Shown: one piece after another, positions 51,101 through 59,994 of the stretch
Layout of the letters: every line of letters starts with the position of its first letter
Numbering within the stretch: position 1 is the stretch's first letter
DNA from: Lachnospiraceae bacterium
GTDB lineage: Bacteria > Bacillota > Clostridia > Lachnospirales > Lachnospiraceae
Assembly: GCA_902363835.1 (NCBI GenBank)
Contig: CABJBM010000021.1
Span: forward strand, 1 to 64,000
DNA length: 64,000 nt
Reading direction: 5' to 3'
The notes under the pieces: generated by a model
Databases searched by the model: none
The model's input: only the letters and a program-made list of their open reading frames with translations
What the model was told of the DNA's origin: nothing
Position numbers and translations under genes: made by a program

Positions 51101-52819
51101 TTAATCCGAATGGCTTATCAATTTTACGTTTTCAACCGTTTCCTCTTCTATCTTAAACGGCTGCCGTACTTCCACAAAGTGTAAATCCTGCATAACAACC
51201 TGGCCGGCATCGCAAAGTTCGATTCCCTGACTGCAGGCTTCAAACCTACAGCCGGAAATGGTGATATTGCGGTTATACGGACCGGAAAATCCCTGGGATT
51301 TCACGGCAATTCCTCCCATGCCATATGAGCCGTACCGGGGCTTGAATCCGCAGTTAATAAAGCTGCAGTCCTGGATTATTATATTTTCTCCATGCCCTCC
51401 CTCGCAGTGTGTGCTGAATTCAGCTCCGATCAAAATTCCCGCATTCATAAGGTTCTCATAGCGGCATCCCCGGATGGTTACATTTCTGCACCGCAATAAA
51501 TGGCCCGCACCGGCAATATTTTTAAATACGCTGTCCCTGCACTCATAGGAATCAGGCTCCCAGCACAGTGCATGTACCAGGGAACCCGCTGCCACAAAAT
51601 CAGGCAGACCCTCCTTTAATACCAGACGATATCTCGTTATCTGGTTAACCGTCCCCGCTACAGCGGTACCGGCAGTCTTTTCCTCCGGCTGTACACTGCT
51701 CTCCCTAAAACCGCCGGCAAACTCCCAGCTCTCAAGCCGGAACTCACACATGTCCATGCCGTCATAAATTCCTATGGCCGCAGGTAAGCGAAGTGGGACA
51801 GGTGCATATTTGCAGGTACAGATGAGTTCACGCTCACCAATCCGCCTTTCCACAAGAAGAAAATTACTGTGAACGTTCTGACCATCCATCCGGACGCCTT
51901 CCACATGACACCGGTCCAGCAATATGGCTCCGCTGCAGCGGTAGATCTTCCAGCCGTCCCTTGGACCGGTAAAAAACTGGGCGCCGGCCGGTTTTATAAC
52001 CAGACGCCTGGCTGTTATATTCCTGCAGTTCTCCGTCAGAACAGCAAACCCATTGGTATTGTAAACACGCACATTGGACAGGCTCAAATCGTCGCAGCCT
52101 CCGAAAAAAAACTGAAAATCCGTGCGTCCTGACTGATGCCAGGATAAGCCCTCTCCCACATTTACCTTTCTCCCAATCTCCCCATCCCGAAGGCACAGAG
52201 TTCTTTCTCCTGTTTTGGTAAATCTCCGGTCATAACCAAAGCCATAGGTTAAACTCTCCCCAAGCAGACGGCCTTCTCCTATTTTTTCCCCGGCATGGCC
52301 CCTGACATCAAAACGGTTCATACAGTATGCAGCCATTCCATTCTCACAAGGCAGACCCGGGAAAACTTCTATCTCCACCTCATCTTTTGAGATCCGCTTC
52401 ACCACACCGGCGCTGGCCGTTTCCGGCATTCTGGTCACAGCTATGTTCTCAAGCTTCAGGCTGCCGCAGCCTTCCGCCCATAAAATAGCCGGCATCAGTA
52501 TCTGGGGGTCCTGCTCGTGCAGTCCTGCCAAAACAGTTGCCGGTTCACCCTCCTCTATACATACCCCGCTGATCGTCAGCCCCCGGATCCCCGAAAGAAA
52601 AAGAAAACAGTCCTTCTCACGGACATCTCCGCAGCCGTCGTCATGGGCAATGGATGGGGTCTCAATCGTCTCATAATCATCAAGTATATAAGTCCCGCTT
52701 CCCAGTCTGACATGCAGGAAGCCTGTTTCCACGGCATGTCTGACAGCCTCTCTTAACCCGCGGGCGGCATGCTGTTTATCTGCAATAAAGTCATCCGCCC
52801 GGACACAATCATATTTCAT
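51101..52819 (-). CDS. Right-handed beta-helix protein, GH110-like
   Basis: A 572-residue protein rich in parallel beta-helix repeats (NITISGCRFEACSQGIEL, NVTIRGCRYENLMNAGILIG). The segment RMDGQNVHSNFLLVE (about residues 310-325) resembles the DDAINVHG signature of GH110 exo-alpha-galactosidases, with Asp, Asn, Val and His kept. No signal peptide is seen, whereas many beta-helix glycosidases are secreted. It is the last gene of the 12-kb glycoside operon and overlaps the esterase gene by 4 bp. It is probably a glycoside hydrolase or epimerase/lyase acting in the cytoplasm. GH110 membership is a guess from a short motif. Confidence 0.7.
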   Translation of the reverse strand: MKYDCVRADDFIADKQHAARGLREAVRHAVETGFLHVRLGSGTYILDDYETIETPSIAHDDGCGDVREKDCFLFLSGIRGLTISGVCIEEGEPATVLAGLHEQDPQILMPAILWAEGCGSLKLENIAVTRMPETASAGVVKRISKDEVEIEVFPGLPCENGMAAYCMNRFDVRGHAGEKIGEGRLLGESLTYGFGYDRRFTKTGERTLCLRDGEIGRKVNVGEGLSWHQSGRTDFQFFFGGCDDLSLSNVRVYNTNGFAVLTENCRNITARRLVIKPAGAQFFTGPRDGWKIYRCSGAILLDRCHVEGVRMDGQNVHSNFLLVERRIGERELICTCKYAPVPLRLPAAIGIYDGMDMCEFRLESWEFAGGFRESSVQPEEKTAGTAVAGTVNQITRYRLVLKEGLPDFVAAGSLVHALCWEPDSYECRDSVFKNIAGAGHLLRCRNVTIRGCRYENLMNAGILIGAEFSTHCEGGHGENIIIQDCSFINCGFKPRYGSYGMGGIAVKSQGFSGPYNRNITISGCRFEACSQGIELCDAGQVVMQDLHFVEVRQPFKIEEETVENVKLISHSD

Positions 52820-53421
52820 AACAGAATCCTCTTAATCTCACGGCTCATTACAGCTGCTATTTTCACGTAGCCGTCATGATTGGGGTGAATCCTGTCCTCC
52901 AGATACAGTTCTGCGTTATTGCGGTGAATTCCGCACATCCGGCGCATATCAATCAGGAAAAATCCCAGTTTTTTACTGGAACGTTCCAGCTCCTCATAGT
53001 AATCCAGCATTGTGTAGCCTTTTTTATTGGGAAGATCATACGCCTCCCCCTCCTGTTCCACACCGTCCGGCTTCTCAAAGCGGTATATAGGGGTTGCCCA
53101 GGCCAGCAGCGCCCCCGGTGCCGCTGTGTGCAGTTTGTCAACCACAATCCTGACTGCGGCAGAAAATTCCTCCAGCGAACTCCCCCAATACCAGTCATTG
53201 CTTCCATGCCAGATCAAAAACAGTTCCGCATCTTCCGGAATCGGATGTTGTTCCAGAACTTCCAGCATGTTCCCTGGAGTGGCTTTCGCCAGACCACTGG
53301 AACCAACTGAAAAATTACAGACCTCCGCCGTACAGAGCGCTTCCTTTATCAGCCCCTCATAGCCGCCCTGGCCGTGATTAACCGTTGAAATACTGTCACC
53401 GTATATTACCAGCTTTTTCAT
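52816..53421 (-). CDS. SGNH/GDSL-family esterase
   Basis: A 201-residue hydrolase. Catalytic Ser10 is in YGDSIS, the oxyanion Gly lies near VGSSGL, Asn75 is in WHGSND, and Asp176/His179 are in DRIHPN. This is the full SGNH set. No signal peptide is visible. It lies between the GH63-like and beta-helix genes, so it probably removes acetyl or other acyl groups from the imported glycoside. A nested inverted repeat (53465-53499) lies in the 83-bp gap upstream. Acyl-group specificity is unknown. Confidence 0.88.
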   Translation of the reverse strand: MKKLVIYGDSISTVNHGQGGYEGLIKEALCTAEVCNFSVGSSGLAKATPGNMLEVLEQHPIPEDAELFLIWHGSNDWYWGSSLEEFSAAVRIVVDKLHTAAPGALLAWATPIYRFEKPDGVEQEGEAYDLPNKKGYTMLDYYEELERSSKKLGFFLIDMRRMCGIHRNNAELYLEDRIHPNHDGYVKIAAVMSREIKRILL

Positions 53422-53504
53422 TGTATCTCCTTTTCTCCGGTCCTGTGCCCGTCTTCCCTTTGAGTCAGGCGGATATTCCCAATCCGCTTTGCTGCCTGAT
53501 CCGG

Positions 53505-55154
53505 TTAAAATGTCAGCTTCATATCACCCTGCACAGAAATGGAATGCTGTGCCCCCTGGTAAATCAGGTTCAGCTTAAAGCAGTCTTCCGTATGAATCGT
53601 CACATCAAGGGAGCCGCCCATGTCCTTTGCCTCAAAATCCGCGGTTTTTCCGGCAAACCAATACCGCTTGCAGCCCAGTACACCGCCCTTGACAAGATTC
53701 CCTGAAATCTCCCAGCGGACTGTCGGCTCGCCTTCTTTTCGCTCCAATGACAGGCCCACGGCATACTGGATTATGTAAAGGATCGGACCGAGCCCGGACC
53801 AGCCCACAAACTCATTTTTGTCGGAATCGCCGCTGGAAATCTCATCAGCCGGATAATTTTCCCAGATTGTCCCAGTCTGGTCATATACCTTTGAGATCAC
53901 ATCCAGGTGATTGATGGCAATATCTCTTGCCAGTTTATGGAAACCATGCTTTTCCAGGCCGCCAATCACCAGCGCATTGGTCGGCGCCCATACGGAACCC
54001 CGCCAATAGCCGCCCCGGGGATCATACCCTTCTTCATCAGCAGCCAGCACCGGGATCCGGTGAGGACGGTTAAATGCTTCTTTATCCTCCAGCCATTCAA
54101 TCAGGCGTTTCCCCTGCTTTTCATCGGCAACCCCTGATACCAAGGGGAAAAATCCGGCTATTGTCTTGATTCTGGTCTGGCGTTCGCCAAAGGTAATGTC
54201 ATAATAAAAGCCCTCATGCTCATTCCACATGTAACGGTTGATTTTTTCAATCAGAATGGCCCTGTCCCTGGCAAGTCCTTCACGCCGTTTCTCGTAGTCC
54301 GGCACTTCATAACCGTACTTTTCCAGTTCATCCATTATGTCAATCAAATTACCTGCAAACATCACCATTTCTGAACTGGTATCCACAGCAAGGCCCAGAT
54401 GCTTGTTCCTGGTCGAATTGTCCATGCTGGCCCAATCAGTCACGTACAAACCGTTTTGATGGCGGAGATGGTATTTCAGCGCCTCATGATAACGGTACAG
54501 CGGTTCCAGCACCATCCGAAGCCGTTTTACGTCTTTGGTATGGCAATAGCTCTCCCATTCCGCAAATGCCAGCAACGGATGATTTAAATTGTCCAGAGTT
54601 AAATAAGGCTTCTTTTCGATAATGCGCCCCATATTCGGTTTATACATATCCTCATAAGCCAGAGTCCCCAGCTCCTTGAGCATGCGGAAACCGTAATGGT
54701 TGTGAAAATAGGAGTACAGCGGGCTGTCAAAGGCATTGACCCAAAGCAGGAAATCCCTGCCCGTATCCCGTACCATTTCCCTGGGTATTTCCCCGTCATC
54801 AAACTGCTTGCAGTAAAAATTGTCCAGGGAACAGATTCCCGGCACATAAGGATGAAACAGATTGCAGAACAGTGTCATAAAGACAGTGTCCCATAGGAAT
54901 ATATCATTATTAAACGCTGCATCCACAAAATTGCTCACAAAACCGCTGCCCTCAGCCGGCTGATGAATGTTGGTATACAGAATGCGGACCGCATAATGAT
55001 AGCAATCCACCCACTCCTGATGATTGGATACAATCGGTACCGGAAGCAGGTCTTTTACTTCGTCGTACTTCAGATAGGGAACTCCGTCATATTCTTTTTT
55101 CTCAAAATACATTCCCCTGTCAAGAGAATCTAAAAAACTGTAATCTCTGTCCAT
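53505..55154 (-). CDS. GH63/trehalase-like (alpha/alpha)6 glycosidase
   Basis: A 549-residue cytoplasmic glycosidase. Conserved segments are FNNDIFLWDTVFM (about residue 84), VTDWASMDNSTRNKH (about 238, with the candidate general acid Asp), GGYWRGSVWAPTNALVI (about 395) and TIWENYPADE (about 431, the candidate base Glu). These are shared by GH63 enzymes such as mannosylglycerate hydrolases and by GH37 trehalases. The context of a GH13_18 phosphorylase and a CdaR regulator, which in other bacteria responds to glycerate, makes a glycosyl-glycerate possible. An AAGGAG site precedes the start. Exact substrate not determined. Confidence 0.83.
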   Translation of the reverse strand: MDRDYSFLDSLDRGMYFEKKEYDGVPYLKYDEVKDLLPVPIVSNHQEWVDCYHYAVRILYTNIHQPAEGSGFVSNFVDAAFNNDIFLWDTVFMTLFCNLFHPYVPGICSLDNFYCKQFDDGEIPREMVRDTGRDFLLWVNAFDSPLYSYFHNHYGFRMLKELGTLAYEDMYKPNMGRIIEKKPYLTLDNLNHPLLAFAEWESYCHTKDVKRLRMVLEPLYRYHEALKYHLRHQNGLYVTDWASMDNSTRNKHLGLAVDTSSEMVMFAGNLIDIMDELEKYGYEVPDYEKRREGLARDRAILIEKINRYMWNEHEGFYYDITFGERQTRIKTIAGFFPLVSGVADEKQGKRLIEWLEDKEAFNRPHRIPVLAADEEGYDPRGGYWRGSVWAPTNALVIGGLEKHGFHKLARDIAINHLDVISKVYDQTGTIWENYPADEISSGDSDKNEFVGWSGLGPILYIIQYAVGLSLERKEGEPTVRWEISGNLVKGGVLGCKRYWFAGKTADFEAKDMGGSLDVTIHTEDCFKLNLIYQGAQHSISVQGDMKLTF

Positions 55155-55180
55155 AACCGCATTCTCCTTATTTATGCCGT

Positions 55181-56848
55181 TTAACCGTTTATTTTAAACC
55201 ACAGATACTCATATGGTTCCAGTGAAACCTTCTGTTTCATGGTTTTACCGGAAAGCAGATCGGTTCCGTCCAGTCCGGTTGTTACTTCCACTTGATCCCC
55301 GGATACGTTGACAAGCACCAATATCCGGTTTGCCAGCCTTCCTCTCACCACTGCAAAGACTTTGTCGTTCAGCCGGCGGACCTGCTGAGGACTGTTGGGA
55401 GCAAAAGCCTCCTCCTGTTTCCTTGCTGTCAGCATCTTCCGGTAACCGGAAAGCACTCTGCTTCTTAAGGAATCCGGGCAGGAAAGCTCTTCTTTCAGCC
55501 GGTCGGCATCCAGCTTTTCCCGATTGATCCTCCGCTTGATGCCTGACTCCTGATAATCTTTATAACAGTTCCTGGAACCCAGAAGGCTGTGGTAATAGAT
55601 GGCCGGCATCCCCATCACAGACAAAAGGATACACTGGGAACCCAGGAATTTCCGGACCATCAGCACCGGATCGGCCTCATTCCCGGCAACCGCATCCAGG
55701 TAATTGATGTTCAGTTCATATGGAACCTGGCTTCCGTCGGCCAGCGACCGGTATCCCACCTGACCGCCACTGGCCAGCACCTGTTCAACCATGAACTGCC
55801 GTTCTCTCTCACTGAGGATATCCTCCACCGGCCTCATTCCTATGCCGTCATGGGAGGCCAGGAAATTAAAGTATGTGGTGGTTTCGGTGGTTGGCTCCAG
55901 ACCAGCCGCCCAGTCCGACAGATAGCAGGCAGTTCCGCTTAAATAGGAATAAAGCGTCAGAGGCGGCAGGGGAAACTGATAGACAAGGCCGGCCTCATCA
56001 TAGCCATTGCCAAAGTAACTGATATTTTCTTTATGGGGTACATTCGTCTCCGTAATAATGGTGCAGCCGGTGACACAGGCCTCCAGCACACATCTCATGA
56101 GTTTTATCAGCTCATGGGTCTGGGGCAGATGCATACAGGTGGTTCCCAGCTCCTTCCAGGCAAATCCAATGGCATCAAAGCGGATAAATCTGGCTCCTTT
56201 TGCCGCATAGAGTAGGAGAATGTCCAGAATCTCCAGCAGCACCTCCGGATCCTTATAATTTAAATCCAGCTGGTCCTCACTGAAGGTGGTCCAGAGATAT
56301 GTTTTACCCGGGCCAGTCTTAAATTCCGTCAGAAGCGGCAATGCCCGGGGCCGGATAACCGAGCTGTAATCCCCATCCGGATCCGCCTTAATAAAGAAAT
56401 TTTTATACCTGGGGTTCCCTGCCGCATATTCCTTAAAATAGCTGCTGGACTTTGACACATGATTGATAACCGCATCGTACATCATGTCATAGCGTTCACG
56501 AAGCTTTTCAATATCAGACCAGTCTCCCAGTTCCCGGTTGATCTCTCTGAAATCAACAACAGAAAAGCCGTCATCTGAGGTATAGGGAAACATTGGAAGT
56601 AAATGAACCGCTGAAACTGTATGGGCAAGCTCCTCCTCCAAAAATGTCCGCAGGGTGGCAAGGGGCGCTTCCCCCTCCCTCCTGATGCCGTCGCCGTATG
56701 TAATTAACATGATATCGTCTTTGTCTACCCAGGGATATGATTCTTTTATCTCCGGCTTCCAGGTTTCTATCAGTGCATGGATCCGTTCTGCCAGCTCCTC
56801 GTGGCAATCCGGGTATAAATGCTGTAAATGTTCTTTTATGCTGTCCAT
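55181..56848 (-). CDS. GH13_18 glycoside phosphorylase (sucrose-phosphorylase-like)
   Basis: A 555-residue alpha-amylase-fold enzyme of the sucrose phosphorylase subfamily. The nucleophile Asp225 is in RFIRFDAIGFAWKE, acid/base Glu267 in ITETNVPHKEN and stabiliser Asp334 in ASHDGIGMRP. The N-terminus has the subfamily's LLPMFPYTSDDGFSVVDF. Members use phosphate to split sucrose, sucrose 6-phosphate or glucosylglycerate into glucose 1-phosphate and the acceptor. It lies between the ATPase and GH63-like genes, so it acts on an imported glucoside. Which of the three is not clear from sequence; the operon regulator fits glucosylglycerate best. Confidence 0.88.
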   Translation of the reverse strand: MDSIKEHLQHLYPDCHEELAERIHALIETWKPEIKESYPWVDKDDIMLITYGDGIRREGEAPLATLRTFLEEELAHTVSAVHLLPMFPYTSDDGFSVVDFREINRELGDWSDIEKLRERYDMMYDAVINHVSKSSSYFKEYAAGNPRYKNFFIKADPDGDYSSVIRPRALPLLTEFKTGPGKTYLWTTFSEDQLDLNYKDPEVLLEILDILLLYAAKGARFIRFDAIGFAWKELGTTCMHLPQTHELIKLMRCVLEACVTGCTIITETNVPHKENISYFGNGYDEAGLVYQFPLPPLTLYSYLSGTACYLSDWAAGLEPTTETTTYFNFLASHDGIGMRPVEDILSERERQFMVEQVLASGGQVGYRSLADGSQVPYELNINYLDAVAGNEADPVLMVRKFLGSQCILLSVMGMPAIYYHSLLGSRNCYKDYQESGIKRRINREKLDADRLKEELSCPDSLRSRVLSGYRKMLTARKQEEAFAPNSPQQVRRLNDKVFAVVRGRLANRILVLVNVSGDQVEVTTGLDGTDLLSGKTMKQKVSLEPYEYLWFKING

Positions 56849-56867
56849 ATTTTATCTCCAAATCTGA

Positions 56868-57971
56868 TTATCTGATACGCAGTGTTGTCCCGCAGTCAAA
56901 GAACATGACGCGATCTTCCTTCACCTGCAGTGCAACCTTTGTCTTTGGTGCCATCTCCATATAGGTTGTGGTATGAATCTTCACTTCATTGCCGCCGATC
57001 TTTGTTATTAAAATGGCATGGGACCCCTGCGGCTCCACAAAATCAATTGTGGCATCACACATATACCCCGGTGTTTTCTCCAGTGAAAAGGATAAATCAA
57101 TGTATTCCGGTCTGACACCCATGTCGACTTCTTTTCCGGCGTATGGCAGAAGCGCCTGCACAAGAGCCTCCGGTACCTGATAGCGGATATGTTCATTTGC
57201 CGCCATCAGCCCGGCCCCTTCCTTTTCGATCCTTGCCTTGAAAAAGTTAGTCGGTGGGGTTCCGATAAATTCTGCTACAAATTTTGTGGCGCTGTTCTGA
57301 TAAACCTCCATAGGGGTTCCGATCTGCTCAATGTTGCCTTTGTACATAACCACAATCCGGTCAGCAAGACTCATGGCCTCAGACTGGTCGTGAGTTACGA
57401 AAATACTGGTGGAATTCTGCTGGAGGTGGATGTTTTTCAGCTCCGTTCTCATGGATACCCTGAGTTTTGCGTCCAGGTTGGAGAGCGGTTCATCCATCAG
57501 GAAAATCTTGGGTTTCACGACAATGGCACGGGCTACTGCCACCCGCTGCCGCTGACCGCCGGACATCTGCGCCGGATAACGGTCTAACAACCCTTCAATA
57601 TCGGTTGCCCTGGCCGCCGTTGTCACCCGCTCTTTGATCTCCTCTTTCGGCACCTTCTGAAGCTTTAAGGGATAGGCAATATTGTCAAACACAGTCATGT
57701 GGGGCCAGATAGCATAGCTCTGGAAAATCATTGAAACGCCCCGGTCCTTGGGCTTTTTTCCCACAACACTTTCCCCATCAATCAGTATTTCACCGCCGCT
57801 GATATCTTCAAGTCCTGATATCATCCGGATGGTGGTGGTCTTGCCGCAGCCTGAAGGCCCCAGAAAGACAATAAACTCGCCCTTCTCAATTGACAAATTC
57901 ATATTGTTGACAATCAGCGGACCGTCTTTTGTATATCTCTTCTGTAAATTCTTAATTTCCAAATAGCTCAT
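56868..57971 (-). CDS. CUT1 sugar importer ATPase (MsmK/UgpC-like)
   Basis: A 367-residue ATPase with Walker A GPSGCGKTTTIR, Q-loop IFQSYAIWP, signature MSGGQRQRVAVARAI, Walker B IFLMDEPLSNLD, H-loop FVTHDQSEA and a C-terminal TOBE/OB regulatory domain (about residues 240-367). An AGGAGGAG site supports the start at 57971. It serves the two permeases upstream and may also power the ATPase-less importer at 2762-5966, since shared ATPases are usual for this family; the sharing is inferred. Confidence 0.94.
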   Translation of the reverse strand: MSYLEIKNLQKRYTKDGPLIVNNMNLSIEKGEFIVFLGPSGCGKTTTIRMISGLEDISGGEILIDGESVVGKKPKDRGVSMIFQSYAIWPHMTVFDNIAYPLKLQKVPKEEIKERVTTAARATDIEGLLDRYPAQMSGGQRQRVAVARAIVVKPKIFLMDEPLSNLDAKLRVSMRTELKNIHLQQNSTSIFVTHDQSEAMSLADRIVVMYKGNIEQIGTPMEVYQNSATKFVAEFIGTPPTNFFKARIEKEGAGLMAANEHIRYQVPEALVQALLPYAGKEVDMGVRPEYIDLSFSLEKTPGYMCDATIDFVEPQGSHAILITKIGGNEVKIHTTTYMEMAPKTKVALQVKEDRVMFFDCGTTLRIR

Positions 57972-57981
57972 ATAGCTCCTC

Positions 57982-59022
57982 CTATAATTCAACTCCGCCC
58001 CACATCTGTCCGATATATCTTCTGATAATAAAGGTAAATACCAGTGCCGGAAGAATCAGCACAATGCTTCCCGCCGCCGCATACTGGATGCCGCTTGACG
58101 TTGTGCCGATTGCTTTATAGACAACCAGGGACAGCGTCTGATTTTTATTGGTCAGAATCAGCGCCGAGATGGTGTCATTCCAGGCCGTTAAAAACGAATA
58201 CATGGAGCTGGCTGCCAGAGCCGGAAATGCCAGGGGCAGGGTGATCTTAAAAAAGGTCTGCACACTGCCGGCACCAAAGATCATGGACACCTCCTCCAGT
58301 TCCTTGTTGATGCCGATGAAAATACTGTTGGTAATCCAGGCCGTCAGCGCAATATTGGGAACCGAGTACAACAGTGCAAGGCCGATCCTCGTATCAAAAA
58401 GCCCGAATTTGATCAGCAGCATGGCCATTGGGATGCTGATTCCAACAACCGGGAACATTCTGACGATCAGGAGCGAAACGTTGATCTGTTCTTTAAATTT
58501 AAACTGGAACCGGGCCATGGCAAACCCGGCCAGGCTTCCCACTCCAAGGGAAATCAGAATTGTATAAAGGGAAACTATAATGCTGTTTTTAAGTGCCGAG
58601 GCAGCATTGGGAACAATGCTGAAAAAGGTCTTAAAATTGTAAAATAAATCTTTTTTATAGGTAAATTCCATTGGCCCATTTGTCAGCGTCTGACTGAAAT
58701 CCTCCACCAGCTGCTGGCCGGGAACAGTCACCGCGTACTGTCTGGTAAAATGGGATTCCAGCTTGGACGGCCTTTTGGTGGTGATAATCGATTCATAACC
58801 TTCTCCGCTGTCATAGAAGATCTCAAACTCACCTTCCGGATTTGCCTCCACTTTGACTGTGACCTCAAACTTTGGCAGCAGCCGTTTGGGAAACTCCGTC
58901 ATTTCCACGGAGTTGGAGAATGCAACTGTTGTGAAAGCCAGGAGCGGAATCGCCACAAGTAAGAACATGGTCGCCAAAATGATGGCCATAACGGTTTTCT
59001 GCACGATATTCAGTTTATCCAT
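57982..59022 (-). CDS. CUT1 sugar ABC permease, MalG type with enlarged outer loop
   Basis: A 346-residue permease, about 60 residues longer than the usual MalG-type length. The extra sequence lies between the first and second membrane helices (about residues 45-125, from KFEVTVKVEANPEG to VPGQQLVEDF). It looks beta-rich, so it probably forms an outer domain that contacts the binding protein. The docking loop reads EVSMIFGAGSVQTFFKITLP. Its ATG overlaps the partner permease stop codon by one base. It works with the permease at 59022-59900. Confidence 0.92.
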   Translation of the reverse strand: MDKLNIVQKTVMAIILATMFLLVAIPLLAFTTVAFSNSVEMTEFPKRLLPKFEVTVKVEANPEGEFEIFYDSGEGYESIITTKRPSKLESHFTRQYAVTVPGQQLVEDFSQTLTNGPMEFTYKKDLFYNFKTFFSIVPNAASALKNSIIVSLYTILISLGVGSLAGFAMARFQFKFKEQINVSLLIVRMFPVVGISIPMAMLLIKFGLFDTRIGLALLYSVPNIALTAWITNSIFIGINKELEEVSMIFGAGSVQTFFKITLPLAFPALAASSMYSFLTAWNDTISALILTNKNQTLSLVVYKAIGTTSSGIQYAAAGSIVLILPALVFTFIIRRYIGQMWGGVEL

Positions 59023-59900
59023 TATTTTACCGCCTCCTTTTTTCCGCCTCTGGAAACCTTAAGGTAGACCACGGTTGCACACAGGACAATGATCGTTGTC
59101 AGAAAGGACAAGGTAAAGGCAAGCTTTTGGCTTGTACTGACCCCAGGTACCGCCTCAACATAAAAAGCAACCCGCTCCACCAGAAAGGGCACTTTGCTGT
59201 AACCCAGAACCATCACCGCAATAGCCCAGACCTGAATGGCAGCGATCAGCCTCATAATGATTGACGTTGTAATGGAAGGTTTTAAAATCGGGATAACAAT
59301 ATCCTTAAATATCTGCCATTTATTGGCGCCGAACAGGTAAGCCGCTTCTTTTAACTCCCGCTGCATTCCCTGCAGTCCGGCGATCAGAATAATCATAACG
59401 GACGGCGTAACTGTCCAGGTATCAATCAGGATGATCAAAAAGACTGCCATCAGCCCTTCCCCGCCCATAAATACCATGGGTTTCTCAATCAGATGCAGCC
59501 CCATCAAAACCGTGTTGATCCAGCCGTCCCTTACCAGTCCGGTTTTCCATAGAATTGCCACTGCCGTAGGCGTGATGGCCATGGGAATCATGGAAACAAA
59601 CATCAGGATCTTGGCGCCCTTAAACTTTCTCGACAGCAGCACTGCCAGAAGAAGGGCCAGAAGGTATTGCAGAATAACCGATACTGCTGCAAATGCGGCG
59701 GTGTTAAAAATCGCAGCGCCGATCAAATCAGACTGTGCCATCAGTTTGAAATTACCCAGAAGCGTAAAGTTGCCATTAAAATCGGTAAATACTTCTTTTA
59801 TTCCGGAAAGCACCGGGAGCAGCCAGAAAACTGCATAAAAAAGGAAGGCCGGCAACAGGAGCAAGTAGGGAATGCTCTTTTTACTGATATTTTTGTTCAA
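59022..59900 (-). CDS. CUT1 sugar ABC permease, MalF type, likely TTG start
   Basis: A 292-residue permease with about six helices and EAA loop EAAYLFGANKWQIFKDIVIP. The frame has no good ATG: the ATG at 59966 would begin inside a terminator-like stem-loop and add 22 unrelated residues. A TTG at 59900 (LNKNISKKSIPYLL) with a GGGGGG site 5 bp upstream is the better start. It lies directly after the binding-protein gene and the stem-loop, and before its partner permease. Confidence 0.9.
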   Translation of the reverse strand: MNKNISKKSIPYLLLLPAFLFYAVFWLLPVLSGIKEVFTDFNGNFTLLGNFKLMAQSDLIGAAIFNTAAFAAVSVILQYLLALLLAVLLSRKFKGAKILMFVSMIPMAITPTAVAILWKTGLVRDGWINTVLMGLHLIEKPMVFMGGEGLMAVFLIILIDTWTVTPSVMIILIAGLQGMQRELKEAAYLFGANKWQIFKDIVIPILKPSITTSIIMRLIAAIQVWAIAVMVLGYSKVPFLVERVAFYVEAVPGVSTSQKLAFTLSFLTTIIVLCATVVYLKVSRGGKKEAVK

Positions 59901-59925
59901 ATAAATCCCCCCGTTCTGTAAATTT

Positions 59926-59979
59926 AAAGCCCGGAAGTATGCAGCGGCGCCTGGTCCGCATTGCATTCTTCCAGGCTTT
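59926..59979 (-). terminator. Intra-operon stem-loop after the binding-protein gene
   Basis: On the minus strand AAAGCCTGGAAGAATGCA pairs with TGCATACTTCCGGGCTTT, with two weak positions, and an AT-rich stretch follows. It is placed between the binding-protein stop and the permease start and probably limits read-through. Confidence 0.6.
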
Positions 59980-59994
59980 TACACAATTAGCTCA

